Shown here piece after piece: positions 19,205 to 29,200 of a stretch of 64,000 nucleotides of DNA (positions are counted from its first letter, which is position 1; every line of letters starts with the position of its first letter). Below the pieces are notes generated by a model. The model was not told the origin of the DNA and made no database searches. It saw only the letters and a program-made list of their open reading frames with translations. Both the position numbers and the translations under genes were made by a program. The stretch comes from Pseudoduganella ginsengisoli (lineage in GTDB: Bacteria > Pseudomonadota > Gammaproteobacteria > Burkholderiales > Burkholderiaceae_D): positions 186,001-250,000 of the forward strand of contig NZ_WNLA01000002.1 of assembly GCF_009720865.1 (NCBI RefSeq), read 5' to 3'.

Positions 19205-20688
19205 GGCGCCACCTCCAGCACCCGCAGCGGTGCATCGAGCAGGCTGCGGTTCAATTCAATATCCGCCTCGCGTACGGCGCGGGCGCGCAACGCGGCCAGT
19301 TGCGCAATGGCCGTACTGCGCGCAATGGCGCGGCTGGCCACATAGCGCACGCTCTCTGCTTCAGGCGGCTGGTAGCCGTCGATCCGCTGCTCCACCAGGA
19401 CGATTTCCCAATACGCCTTGTCATGCGGGCCGACGGGCGCGCGCACGGGACGCGATGGCGTGCCCGGCGGCTGTGCAAACGCCAGTTGCTGCAGCCAGCC
19501 CGTCTTGCCGGACGCGCCGATCCAGCCCAGGTCACCACCGTGCGCAGCATCGTCCGCTGCCGAATATTGGCGCGCCACGGCGGCAAAGTCCATGCCGCCT
19601 TTCAGGGCCGCATACGCCGCTTGCGCGGCACCTTCGTCGTCCGTACGCACGTGGCGCGCTTTGACTTTTTCAATGCGGCGGAATTCATCGCGGTGCTGGT
19701 CGTAATATGCGCGGACCGCCTGCATATCCGCTTGTGCGGCCAGCCGGTCCAGCAGCGCGCTGCCGCTGTCCGTATCCGTGCCGATGCCGTGCAGGCGCTG
19801 TACCGCCAGCGTGATGGCCTGATCCGATAAAGCCTGCCGCAAATCCGCCAGCGCCGCCGCGCCGAAGCGCGCCTGCGCCCAGTCCAGCACGGCCGCGACG
19901 CCCAGCGCCTGGCGTGCCTGCTGCTTCAACGCGCCGCTTTGCCGCGTGTGCAGCGCAATGCGCCCCTGCACGTTCTGGCGCCGGTACACGTCATACAGCG
20001 ACAGCGCCGCCTTGCCGCCACCGGGCAGGCGGTAGGACAGCACTGTCACGGCTTTCGCCTGCTCCACTTGCGCGGGCGACAGCGAATAATCGAGCCGCAG
20101 CGCGCCTGGTTTGCCGAACACGGCATCCAGTGTTGCGGCGCTGATCACCGGCTCGCCCACGATCAAGCCATCGAGCGTACCGCCCGGCAGCTGCGCCAGC
20201 GTCTGTTCCAGTTGATCCCTGTACAGGTTGCGCAACAGTGCGGCGATCTGGTCATCCAGCGCCACGTCGTGCGCATAGCCGACACCCTGCCCCGTCAATA
20301 AAACCGCTTCGCCCCATTGCCTGCGGGCGCTGGCGGCCAGCAGGCGCTCGGCCACCAGGACTTCCAGCGTGGAACTGCGGGCAGCCTTGGTATCGGCCAA
20401 ACGCGCCTGGCGCCACAGCACGTCCACGGTGAACGCATGCAGTGGCGCCGCATCAATGCGGGCTGCCAGCGCGGGATCCTCGACGCCGTACCGGACGGCC
20501 GCCGATGCCGGCGCTGATACCGCTGCCGCCAGCACGGCCGCCGCCGCGCTGACGGACACGGTTAGCGCCGCCGCGCGCACGGCCCTGTGTATCGCAGCGC
20601 CACACACGCCTGCCAGGACACCGCGCGAACCCCCATGCGCAGCGGTCCCCGGCAGCGCCGGCCTCACAAAAACTGCCCGCTGCGCCAT
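19201..20688 (-). CDS. Parvulin-type peptidyl-prolyl isomerase, exported (PpiC/SurA-like)
   Basis: A 495-residue protein with a long N-terminal region holding a hydrophobic export segment (about residues 40-63, ending ASAA). A large alpha-helical chaperone-like portion precedes a parvulin domain at about residues 330-420. The parvulin motifs are VKARHVRT, FAAVARQYSAADDAAHGGDLGW and WLQQLAF. Such proteins help fold exported proteins in the periplasm. It starts within the stop codon of the phospholipase-like gene (TGATG at 20686-20690) and overlaps the next gene by ATGA. The arrangement suggests a dedicated foldase for the upstream secreted enzyme, which is inference. Confidence 0.8.
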   Translation of the reverse strand: MAQRAVFVRPALPGTAAHGGSRGVLAGVCGAAIHRAVRAAALTVSVSAAAAVLAAAVSAPASAAVRYGVEDPALAARIDAAPLHAFTVDVLWRQARLADTKAARSSTLEVLVAERLLAASARRQWGEAVLLTGQGVGYAHDVALDDQIAALLRNLYRDQLEQTLAQLPGGTLDGLIVGEPVISAATLDAVFGKPGALRLDYSLSPAQVEQAKAVTVLSYRLPGGGKAALSLYDVYRRQNVQGRIALHTRQSGALKQQARQALGVAAVLDWAQARFGAAALADLRQALSDQAITLAVQRLHGIGTDTDSGSALLDRLAAQADMQAVRAYYDQHRDEFRRIEKVKARHVRTDDEGAAQAAYAALKGGMDFAAVARQYSAADDAAHGGDLGWIGASGKTGWLQQLAFAQPPGTPSRPVRAPVGPHDKAYWEIVLVEQRIDGYQPPEAESVRYVASRAIARSTAIAQLAALRARAVREADIELNRSLLDAPLRVLEVAP

Positions 20689-21710
20689 CAGTTACCCAGC
20701 CGTTCAGCAGCGCGGTTCAGCACATGCACCACCATCGCGATCGAATGGGGAATCATTTGCTTTGCCACGCGGGTGCGGTCGCCCTGGTCGCTGGACGACA
20801 GCACGATGCCACCGTTCGCATACGAATACGTGCCGCCCTGCGTCAGCAGCGGACGGATATCGACTGCCGTGGGCGCCACCGGCGTGAAGTCAGCCAGCGC
20901 AGCTTTTACCAGTGCCGGGTCATTCAGCTTGGCCGAGTCATAGTAATCCTGTACCCACTGTTCCCAGCCGCCATGGTCGTGCGCGGATGTGGTCCACGTG
21001 TGGTGCGGCTGCAGCAAGTCCGTCGTGTGCAGCACGAAGCCCAGCGTTTGCGCAGTCGGCTGCGCGAGGAATTGCTGGAACCAGTATTGACCCAGATTGT
21101 CGATCGGCTGGAACGGCATGGTTTCGAAGTCGGCGTACTGGTTCACATTCGAGCTGCCGCCCAGGCGGTAGTGCGCTTCCGTGATGCCATAGCTGTTGTA
21201 TTTGCTGCTGTCGCCAAACCAGCCTTTCAAACCGCCGGGACCATCATCGAGGTAATCGCCATACAGCCAGCCTGCCGCCAGGTTGTCGACGTCGCCGTTG
21301 ACCGTCAGCTTGGCATAGTTATAGCCGCCGAACGGGTTGCCATGCACGTCGGGACCGGACGTGTGGTTCTGGAAGTGCCAGTACGACGTGTATTTGACGA
21401 TCGATGCCCCCGCGCCCCACACCGGCGCCAGCACGCAGCTGCCCGTCGATGCGCCGCACAGGTACGTATCGGCGAAGTCATCGACGTCATACGCGCCCTG
21501 GCCCAGCGCCTGTGCGAACTGGTCAACCGTATAGCCGGCCCGTGCAACGCCCGCCGCCAGCTTGTTGTAGTTGGTGATGGTTGGGTTGTTTTTCATAAAC
21601 GCCACCGCGTCCAGCACGATACGGCGGTGGGTTTCCTGTTGCCAGGCGTGAGCAGGCGCGACGGTGCACGCCGCCATGGCCAGCGCCAAGGCAGTCATTC
21701 CGAGTTTCAT
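20688..21710 (-). CDS. Exported zinc-dependent phospholipase C / P1-nuclease-like protein
   Basis: A 340-residue protein starting at 21710 after AGGAGCTCT. The signal peptide is predicted to be cut at AHA-W, leaving an N-terminal Trp (WQQETHRRIV). In zinc-dependent phospholipase C and S1/P1 nucleases the free N-terminal Trp and a nearby His bind zinc. Other metal-type segments are DVDDFAD, HFQNH and HTTDLLQPHH, resembling the H-x2-D-x3-P-x-H signature. Substrate (phospholipid or nucleic acid) cannot be told. It heads a three-gene coupled operon with a parvulin isomerase and an anchored small protein. Confidence 0.75.
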   Translation of the reverse strand: MKLGMTALALAMAACTVAPAHAWQQETHRRIVLDAVAFMKNNPTITNYNKLAAGVARAGYTVDQFAQALGQGAYDVDDFADTYLCGASTGSCVLAPVWGAGASIVKYTSYWHFQNHTSGPDVHGNPFGGYNYAKLTVNGDVDNLAAGWLYGDYLDDGPGGLKGWFGDSSKYNSYGITEAHYRLGGSSNVNQYADFETMPFQPIDNLGQYWFQQFLAQPTAQTLGFVLHTTDLLQPHHTWTTSAHDHGGWEQWVQDYYDSAKLNDPALVKAALADFTPVAPTAVDIRPLLTQGGTYSYANGGIVLSSSDQGDRTRVAKQMIPHSIAMVVHVLNRAAERLGN

Positions 21711-21888
21711 AGAGCTCCTATAGAAAAGTACGAACGGTCGTGTTCGAACGAGGGCAGGAGCGTAACATAACAAATCGGCAAATTTAACTATTTGGCAAAT
21801 TTGTCACATTAGGTTTGCTAAAAAGCCACACCTTATATGTGATTCATGACATTTTCATGACGAAACGGTGACAGCGGAATGACAGCGT
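21711..21888. promoter_or_regulatory. Spacer upstream of the phospholipase-like operon
   Basis: 178 bp with an AT-rich core around 21765-21850 that contains two CAAAT..GGCAAATTT direct repeats (CAAATCGGCAAATTT and TTTGGCAAATTT). It should hold the promoter of the phospholipase-like operon and the 3' end of the mscS transcript. No terminator was identified. Confidence 0.35.
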
Positions 21889-23025
21889 TCAAGGTTTCGG
21901 CATGGACCGCAGCGGTGTGGCGGGGCGCAACGGACCCTGGCCATCGACGACGACCCGCTGGCTGGCCTTGGCCGTCGATGCGCCGATGCCGGCCAGCACG
22001 CGCATGGCGCCCAGCAACACTTGTTGTTGCACGTCCATGTACGTGCCGTACGATGGGTCCAGCACGTAATACACGACTTCAAATTCCAGCGCATCCTGCG
22101 TGACCGATTTCAAATGCGCGCGGTCGAAACGCACTTGGCGCTGCGCTTCCACCACGTGCTGCAGCGCCTCCGGCACCCGCTCCGCCACATCCACCGCCGT
22201 CGATGGCGACAGGTTCAGCGAAAATTGCACGCGCCGGTTCGACATGCGCTTGAAATTGCGCACCGTGTTTTTCAATAAGTCCGCATTGGCTATGACGATC
22301 TGTTCACCGCTGTCGGCGCGGATGCGGGTGGTTTTCAAGCCCACCTGCTCCACCGTGCCGGAAAAGCCGTTGACGCTGATGGCGTCGCCCACTTCAAAGG
22401 GCTTGTCGACGGCAATCGACAGCGAGGCAAACAAGTCGCCCAGGATGTTTTGTACGGCCAGCGCCACGGCGATACCGCCGATCCCCAGGCTGGCGACAAA
22501 GGCGGAAATATTGATGCCCAAGTTGGACAGCACGGCCAGCAACAGCACCACCCACAGCGCGGTCTTCAACGCCCACACCATCAGGGTGCGGGCCACAGTG
22601 GGGTTGGCGGCCCCTGTGTCACGCATGCGGGACGACGTGCGCGCGCCGAAATAGCGGCGCGCGCTGACGTCCACCAGCTGATTGGCGTACAGCCCGATTT
22701 GCACGCCAAGGGTAATGAACCACAGGTGTGTGACGCGGTCCGCCCATGGCTGCGCCAAGTCCAGCACAGTCAGCCCGATGAGCAGCGACGCCATGACTAC
22801 CACGGTATTGCTGGTCTTCTTCAGCATGGCGCACAGCATTTCCGCCATCGGCCGGGCGGCGCGGCGGTCGGCCTGCATGCGCTCCAGGCGCTGGCGGCAC
22901 AGCGCCACCAGGCCATGAATGACCGCGTAGCTGGCCAGGGCCACCGTGATACTGAGCAGCCAGTTTTGCCAGTCGGCGCCGTCAAATATGCCTTCAAACG
23001 ATCTGATGAATTTGTGGTAATCCAA
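21889..23025 (-). CDS. MscS-family mechanosensitive ion channel
   Basis: A 378-residue protein with four or five transmembrane helices; the start is TTG at 23025 after AAAGGAAC. The pore-lining helix and beta domain are clear: FVASLGIGGIAVALAVQNIL, GDLFASLSIAVDKPFEVGD and GFSGTVEQVGLKTTRIR. A cytoplasmic C-terminal vestibule follows. Such channels release osmolytes on hypo-osmotic shock. The extra N-terminal helices make it longer than E. coli MscS (286 residues). It is monocistronic as far as can be seen. Confidence 0.92.
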   Translation of the reverse strand: MDYHKFIRSFEGIFDGADWQNWLLSITVALASYAVIHGLVALCRQRLERMQADRRAARPMAEMLCAMLKKTSNTVVVMASLLIGLTVLDLAQPWADRVTHLWFITLGVQIGLYANQLVDVSARRYFGARTSSRMRDTGAANPTVARTLMVWALKTALWVVLLLAVLSNLGINISAFVASLGIGGIAVALAVQNILGDLFASLSIAVDKPFEVGDAISVNGFSGTVEQVGLKTTRIRADSGEQIVIANADLLKNTVRNFKRMSNRRVQFSLNLSPSTAVDVAERVPEALQHVVEAQRQVRFDRAHLKSVTQDALEFEVVYYVLDPSYGTYMDVQQQVLLGAMRVLAGIGASTAKASQRVVVDGQGPLRPATPLRSMPKP

Positions 23026-23212
23026 AATGTGTTCCTTTCAAGCAGCTTTTCTTCAATGTAGCTGTCTCGACAAGAAATTGCTGTGCGGACGCGCACATAT
23101 GGATGGCATCGGCGGCGGCGCGGGACATTCTCCGACAGCGCTGCGGCGCGTGCGCCGCTATGGAGACCGCTGCCTGGCCGCCATACTGCAGCCATTTAAG
23201 GAGAGCCAGACC

Positions 23213-23557
23213 ATGAAGACAGGTAAAGAACACAGCCTGGGCCGGCAGCCCGCCGTGCGCGAAAGCGGCACCGTCGCCACCGGCGATCCGGCCAACAATG
23301 TCATGACGCCGCACAGCGCCGATCCAGCAACCGATGGGGGCGAACATGGCGCCGGTGCGGATGCCGGGCAAGCGCCTGGCGGCCTATTGCGCGGCACGAA
23401 TACCGTGCACCGCAACGGCGTGCCCGGCGATGCCTCTGCATCAAAGCGTGGGCACGAGGCAGGCACACGTGGTTCAGGCATGCCGGTGACCAGCGGCGCG
23501 GGCCAGCTGGCGGATGACCGGCCGGGCCGCGATGCGCCCAAAGGGCAGCAGTACTGA
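23213..23557 (+). CDS. Hypothetical hydrophilic, probably disordered protein
   Basis: A 114-residue protein with a strong ribosome site (AAGGAGAGCCAGACC before ATG). It is rich in Gly, Ala, His, Asp and Arg, with no hydrophobic core and no predicted helix of length, so it is likely disordered. No family is recognised. It ends 10 bp before the convergent dgoA stop. The opposite strand also has an open frame, but the ribosome site and amino acid pattern favour this reading. The mscS gene starts divergently about 190 bp away. Confidence 0.5.
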   Translation: MKTGKEHSLGRQPAVRESGTVATGDPANNVMTPHSADPATDGGEHGAGADAGQAPGGLLRGTNTVHRNGVPGDASASKRGHEAGTRGSGMPVTSGAGQLADDRPGRDAPKGQQY

Positions 23558-23567
23558 ATTCGCCGGC

Positions 23568-24188
23568 TTACCTGGGCCGCTCCTGCCATGCGGCGATAAA
23601 TTCCGCCGCGCCCAGCTCCAGCGATTCCCTGCCCTGCCCCGGTTTGTACAGCTGGCTGCCTATCCCGAATCCCGTGGCCCCGGCTTGCAGCCACTGGGCC
23701 ATATTGGCCGGCGTCACGCCGCCGACGGGCCACAGCGGCGTATCGGGCGGCAGGACGGCTTTCATGGCTTTCAGGCCGCCATACCCGACCATTTCGGCCG
23801 GAAAGATTTTCAGCACTTTCGCCCCCGCCGCCAGCGCGGCCAGCGCTTCCGTGGGCGTGGCCACACCCGGCGCCGTCAGCATGTTCAGGCTGGCCGCATG
23901 GGCTATCACACCCGGGTCGCAGTTGGGCGCCACCATCAAGCGGCCGCCCGCCGCATAGACGCCATCGACATCGGCCTTGGTCAGCATGGTGCCGCCGCCC
24001 ACCAGCGCATCGGCAGGCTTGAGTTCGGCCAGGATGGCGATGCATTCCAGCGCCAGCGGCCGGTTCAGCGGCACTTCCAGCAGACGGAAGCCCGCGCCAA
24101 ACAATACTTCACCGACAACCGGCGCTTCCGCCGGCGTCAGTCCGCGCAAAATGGCGGCCATCGGTGGATCAAATAAAACAGGATTCAT
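23568..24188 (-). CDS. dgoA: 2-dehydro-3-deoxy-6-phosphogalactonate aldolase
   Basis: A 206-residue class I aldolase of the KDPG/KDPGal family, starting at 24188 by ATGA overlap with dgoK. It splits KDPGal to pyruvate and glyceraldehyde 3-phosphate. Motifs are IAILAELKPADALVGGGTML, the Schiff-base Lys in GAKVLKIFPAE, and WPVGGVTPANM. The N-terminus LRGLTPAEAP is typical of DgoA. In-frame sequence upstream to 24887 lies inside dgoK and was discarded. It is the last gene of the galactonate operon. Confidence 0.95.
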   Translation of the reverse strand: MNPVLFDPPMAAILRGLTPAEAPVVGEVLFGAGFRLLEVPLNRPLALECIAILAELKPADALVGGGTMLTKADVDGVYAAGGRLMVAPNCDPGVIAHAASLNMLTAPGVATPTEALAALAAGAKVLKIFPAEMVGYGGLKAMKAVLPPDTPLWPVGGVTPANMAQWLQAGATGFGIGSQLYKPGQGRESLELGAAEFIAAWQERPR

Positions 24189-25120
24189 GTTGGCGTCCTC
24201 ATAAATTGGGCCAGCGCGGCGCAATACACCATATCCGGGTCCAGCAAGGTGGCGCGCACATTGAACAAGTCCGCCACGGCCGCATACACGCCACTCAAGG
24301 CGCTGGATGCGACCAGCCGGACCGCGCCGGCGCCCGCTTCCACATCGTTGCCCGCATGCCGCAGCGCACTGGCAAACTCCGTGCCGATCAACAGGCCGCT
24401 GACGCACGAGCGGGCTTGCGTGGCGGGCATCGCGCCCGCCACGACAGCGGCGCGGATGCCAAACAGCGCATTCGACAGCGGCGCCATATTGCGCGCCATG
24501 GCCACGCCACGCGCCAGCGACACCGGGTCGCCATCCGGTCCGGCCGCCATCAACGGCGCCAGCGTGCCTGACGCAGCCAGCATGGCAAACAGTTCGCCCG
24601 TCATGTACGTGGCCAGCCGGACAATACGGCCACGGCGCAGCTGCACCCATTTGCAGTGCGTGCCGGGCAGCACGATCCAGCCATCCGCATGGCCCAGCGC
24701 CATGGCGCCCAGCAGCTGGGTTTCCTCGCCGCGCATGACATCGATACTTCCGCCATGGCCCTCCTTGCAGCAATAGCCCGGCAAGATCTTCCACTGGCAG
24801 CCGGGCGGCGCATCGCGCACCGGCACAGCTGATTGCGGCAATTTTTCCAGCGGCGTGGCGCAATCCAGGTAAGGCACCTGCTGCCACCCCTGCGCGCTGC
24901 CGACCATGCCGGACATCAGCACCGGCGTCGACGCAGGCACTTTTAACTGTTCGAGCAACGCCTGCAGCGACGGCAAGAACTGCCCGCCGGTGGCCAGGAC
25001 GCCGTTGCCATCTTCATGCTGCAGCACGCAGCCGCCCGCGCTGTCCATCACGTAGGCGCGCCGGTTGGTGGTGCCCCAGTCGATGCCGACCAGTTGCGCC
25101 TGAACGCTGTCACCCCGCAT
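24185..25120 (-). CDS. dgoK: 2-dehydro-3-deoxygalactonokinase
   Basis: A 311-residue sugar kinase that phosphorylates 2-dehydro-3-deoxy-D-galactonate. The N-terminus has the phosphate-1 motif VGIDWGTTNRRAYV. Further family segments are MSGMVGSAQGW, GEETQLLGA and VLPGTHCKWVQL. The start at 25120 follows GGGGGA; an earlier Met at 25138 overlaps the dgoD stop and is an alternative. It overlaps dgoA by ATGA, and the three dgo genes form one translational unit. Confidence 0.94.
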   Translation of the reverse strand: MRGDSVQAQLVGIDWGTTNRRAYVMDSAGGCVLQHEDGNGVLATGGQFLPSLQALLEQLKVPASTPVLMSGMVGSAQGWQQVPYLDCATPLEKLPQSAVPVRDAPPGCQWKILPGYCCKEGHGGSIDVMRGEETQLLGAMALGHADGWIVLPGTHCKWVQLRRGRIVRLATYMTGELFAMLAASGTLAPLMAAGPDGDPVSLARGVAMARNMAPLSNALFGIRAAVVAGAMPATQARSCVSGLLIGTEFASALRHAGNDVEAGAGAVRLVASSALSGVYAAVADLFNVRATLLDPDMVYCAALAQFMRTPT

Positions 25121-25131
25121 GGCGTCCCCCG

Positions 25132-26280
25132 CTACCATTCCGCGACGGAGCCATCCGCATACCGCCACAGCGGGTTGCGCCAGTCCGGCGCATTGCGGCT
25201 GGCCGCCATGACCTTGTCTTCATCCACGATGACTCCCAAGCCCGGTTTCGGCAGCGGCGCGATATAGCCGTCGCGCAGCTGGAAGTCTTCCGGATTGCGC
25301 ACGTAATCCAGCAATTCCGCACCCTTGTTGTAGTGGATGCCCATGCTTTGCTCTTGCAGTACGGCGTTGTGCGACACGAAGTCCACTTGCAGGCACGCGG
25401 CCAGCGCCACCGGCCCCAGTGGACAATGGGGCGCCAGCGCCACGTCATACGCTTCCGCCATGGCGGCGATCTTCACGCATTCCGTGATGCCGCCTGCATG
25501 CGACAAGTCGGGCTGCAGGATTGAAATGCCGCCGCGCTCGAACACGTGCTTGAACTCGAAGCGGGAAAACATGCGCTCCCCCGCCGCCAGCGGAATCGAC
25601 GTGGATTCGGCCAGGCGCGGATAATACTCGGCCTGTTCCGCCAGCACGGGTTCTTCGACAAACAGAGGCCGGAACGGCTCCAGTTCGCGCAGCAGCACGC
25701 GCGCCATCGGCGCCGCCACGCGGCCGTGGAAATCAATGCCGAATTCCACCGTGCTGCCAAATTCCTCGCGGATTTGCGCGATGCGGGCCACGGCGGCATC
25801 GATGCGCGCGGAACTGTCGATGATTGCCAGTTCTTCCGTGCCATTCATCTTGAACGTGCTGATGCCGCCCTCCATCAACGTGCGCATGGCCGCCATGATG
25901 TCGGCCGGGCGGTCGCCGCCCACCCAGCTGTAGGTCTTCATGCGGTCACGCACCAGCCCGCCCAGCAATTCATACACAGGCACACCCAGCACCTTGCCCT
26001 TGATATCCCACAGCGCCTGGTCGATGCCGGCAATGGCGCTCATCAGGATGGCGCCGCCACGGTAAAAGCCGCCGCGGTACATGGCTTGCCACAAATCGTT
26101 GATGCGCAGCGGATCCTTGCCCATCACGTACGGCGCCAGTTCATGCACGGCAGTTTCCACCGTGCGCGCCTTGCCTTCAATGACCGGCTCGCCCCAGCCG
26201 ACGATGCCCTCGTCGGTTTCCATGCGCAAAAACATCCAGCGCGGCGGCACCCGGTACGTGCTGATTTCAGTGATTTTCAT
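25132..26280 (-). CDS. dgoD: D-galactonate dehydratase
   Basis: An enolase-superfamily enzyme of 382 residues (mandelate racemase subgroup) that dehydrates D-galactonate to 2-dehydro-3-deoxy-galactonate. Seen are [36 protein letters not shown] with the metal ligands, [22 protein letters not shown] and the catalytic His region LAPHCPLGP. Length and N-terminus match DgoD. It starts 12 bp after the stop of the giant fusion gene, which places galactonate breakdown in the same operon as the carbohydrate enzymes upstream. Confidence 0.95.
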   Translation of the reverse strand: MKITEISTYRVPPRWMFLRMETDEGIVGWGEPVIEGKARTVETAVHELAPYVMGKDPLRINDLWQAMYRGGFYRGGAILMSAIAGIDQALWDIKGKVLGVPVYELLGGLVRDRMKTYSWVGGDRPADIMAAMRTLMEGGISTFKMNGTEELAIIDSSARIDAAVARIAQIREEFGSTVEFGIDFHGRVAAPMARVLLRELEPFRPLFVEEPVLAEQAEYYPRLAESTSIPLAAGERMFSRFEFKHVFERGGISILQPDLSHAGGITECVKIAAMAEAYDVALAPHCPLGPVALAACLQVDFVSHNAVLQEQSMGIHYNKGAELLDYVRNPEDFQLRDGYIAPLPKPGLGVIVDEDKVMAASRNAPDWRNPLWRYADGSVAEW

Positions 26281-26292
26281 GGTATTCCCCGG

Positions 26293-29200
26293 TTACGGTT
26301 CCGCCCTGGGCGCCCGTACCCCGGCTGCGCTGGCGGCGCCTGCCGCCGCATCGCGGCCGCTGCGCGGACGGCTCTGGGCCTGCTTTTCCAGTACCCGTTC
26401 GGCAGCCTTGCGGCCCGCCAGGAACGCATGGTCCGAGTTGTAGTATTCCCACTCGCTGTAGCGGCCCGCCAGGATGATGTCGTGCTGCGCCAGCCACGTG
26501 CGCACGGTTTCCACGTTGCGGGCCCGCGCATGGTCATATACGACGTAGGCGTACGGCATATCGACTTCATTGGCGGTGATGACCTTGTCGTCCGGCTGCA
26601 TCATGCCGACCTTGATGCAATCGTCGATACAGCGCTGGATCAGCGCTTCACCTGTCAGCGGCAGCGGTTTCCAGGGCGAGTACGAGATTTCACACGTGAT
26701 GCCAAAGCCGCCCGGCGCATTGCATTCCGGGCTAGCGTTGCCCTGCACGAAGATGCGGTGGAAAATCGAATCTTCGGGATAGTAAATCCAGTGCTTGTCC
26801 GTCACGTGTTCACGGCCGATGCCGATGTTCACGCAGCGGATCGACACATGTTTGAGGCCGTGCGCCGCTTCCTGCACGTGCGCCGGCGCCTGCGCCCCGA
26901 TCAGCCGCACCAGTTCCGGCAGCGGCATCGTGCTGATCAACTGGTCATACTGGTAGCGGCGGCCATCGGTCAGCGCCACCACATGTTCGTCCGGCAGCAC
27001 TTGCGCGATATCGGCATTGAGTTCCAGCTGCCCTTTCAAGTGCGGCAGGAAGCCGTTCATCAGCGCCTGGAAGCCGCCCCGCTTCGGATAGCCAAAGCGG
27101 GCATTGGGCCCCATGGGTTTCGGCACGGGCTGCAGCGCGCCATCGATGATTTCACCGAGATCCGGCAGCGGCACCCGGCCGCCCAGCCACGACGTTTCCA
27201 TTTCAGACAGCGGCACGGTCCACAGCTTGCGGTTGTAGGGAATCGCAAAGTGCTTGCCGATGCCGGCGCCCCACACTTTGTAGATGAATTCCTCGAAATT
27301 GCGGGGTGCGCCGTCTTCATTGGCTGCCTTCGCGGCAGGGATGTCCGTCCCGTCGGCACAGCAGTCTTCGATGCCGGGCAATGCACAATCCTTGCCCGGC
27401 GGTGGCGCCTGCTCCGCTTTGCCATAGCGCGCATCGATGGCGCCCATGATGCATTCGCGGATCACGTCCGGCGGCAAGCCGTACAGCGCGCCCTGGAATG
27501 GATAGCGGGTAAACACTTGCTTGCTGTAGACCCACGCTTCGCGCATTTGCCAGTGCTGGTTATCGCCCAGCAGCACGTCGTACAGTTTCAGCACGTACGG
27601 GTCGTTGGAAAACATGATGTGGCCCGCATGGTCGAACGTAAAGCCCTGGTCTTGCACGGAGCGGCACCAGCCGCCCACCGTGCTGTTGCGCTCCAGTAGC
27701 ACCGTGTCGGGACCGAGGTGGTAGGCGGCGGACAGGCCGGTCGGCCCGGCCCCGGCAATCACGCAGCCAAAGCGCTGCGTGGCGGCCTGCACAGGCAGCG
27801 GATTAATGCTGGCTTGATGCGTGCTGGCCTGCTGCGCGCGGGCCTGGCCGGTGCGCGCCGCATCCAGCGCAGCGTGCGCACCCTGCTCCGCAGCCGGCCC
27901 GCTTTCCTGCGGCATCGCGCCTGGCAAAGTGGCGCGCCGTCCCGGCGGCGTCGTATCGATCAGCTGATGCATGTGTTCCGCCGTCGCATCCCATGACGTG
28001 CGGGCCACGATTTCCTGCATGCGCGCCGCCATGGCCTGCGTCTGCTCCGGACTTTGCGCCAGCGCCGCCTCGCAATGGGCCACGAATTCTTCATGGGTAT
28101 GGCCTATGGCGACAATATCCCCGTATGGCTGCTCGACGTCGCGGATTGCCGTGCTGACGATCGGCAGCCGCGCCGCCATGTATTCCAGCACCTTGGTCGG
28201 GCTGATGAAGCGCGTTGCCTCATTCAGTGCAAACGGCATCAGGCACACGTCCCACCCGGCCAAGAATTGCGGCAGCGCTTTATACGACTGCTGGCCCAGG
28301 TAATGGATGTTGCGGCGCTGCGGCAGCGACGCGGGATCGATTTTCACCACCGGCCCCACCATGACGATTTCCCAGTCCGAATGCGCATCGGCCAGCGCGG
28401 CCAGCAAGTCCGCATCAAGCCGTTCGTCAATCACGCCGTAATAGCCTAAGCGCGGACGGCCGATATGCTCGTGCAGCGGATGGCCGTTGCTGCGGTCCAG
28501 CGCCTGCTCGAAATGCACGGCATCGACGCTGCTGGGGAAGCAGTGCACGTTCGTGTGGCGCTGGCGCTTCGCTTCATACAGGCTGGGGCCGCCGGTAAAG
28601 ACGATGTCGGCAATATTGAGCAGCGCAGTTTCCCGCTGCAGCAATTGTTTGGGCGGGTTGCGGAACGCGGACAATTCATCCATGCAGTCATACACGACCA
28701 GGCCCGCACGCAAAGGCTGCAGCAGCGGCAAGGCCATCGGCGTGTAAAACCAGGCGATGACCTCTTCGCCGTCGGGCGCCAGGTCATCCATCATCGGCAG
28801 CAGCAGTGGAATCTGGTCGTCGTGGAATCCCGTCACGTGCAGCGGCGTATGCGGCTGGCACACGGTGATATTCGGCGCCGGCTGCCGGGTCTTCAATTCC
28901 GGCGGGCCGTCTTCGTGCACCGGTTCTTCGACGAACAGTATCCGGTAATACTTGGCCAGATGGCTGAGCAGGTGCTGTGGACGCTGCCAGACGAAATCCC
29001 AGCGCAAGTGACTGAATACGATCATGGTTTGCATGGCTCTCTCCCGTTGTAGCCCGCTTGGGGCGTGATATTCGCACAGCGCACTGGTCAGGCGCTGCGC
29101 CTGTTTGAGGGCGGTGGCGTACGGCGCCACCAGCACCCTGTCGAGCGACGTGGAAGGCGGTCCCTGGATGCCGCATTCGACATCCCATAAGCCGCTGCGG

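Noticed and set aside
25546-27699. A 717-residue + strand frame opposite dgoD and the fusion gene
   Set aside because: It is antisense to two well-supported genes, crosses their boundary and shows the same Arg/His/Gln-rich composition of shadow frames.
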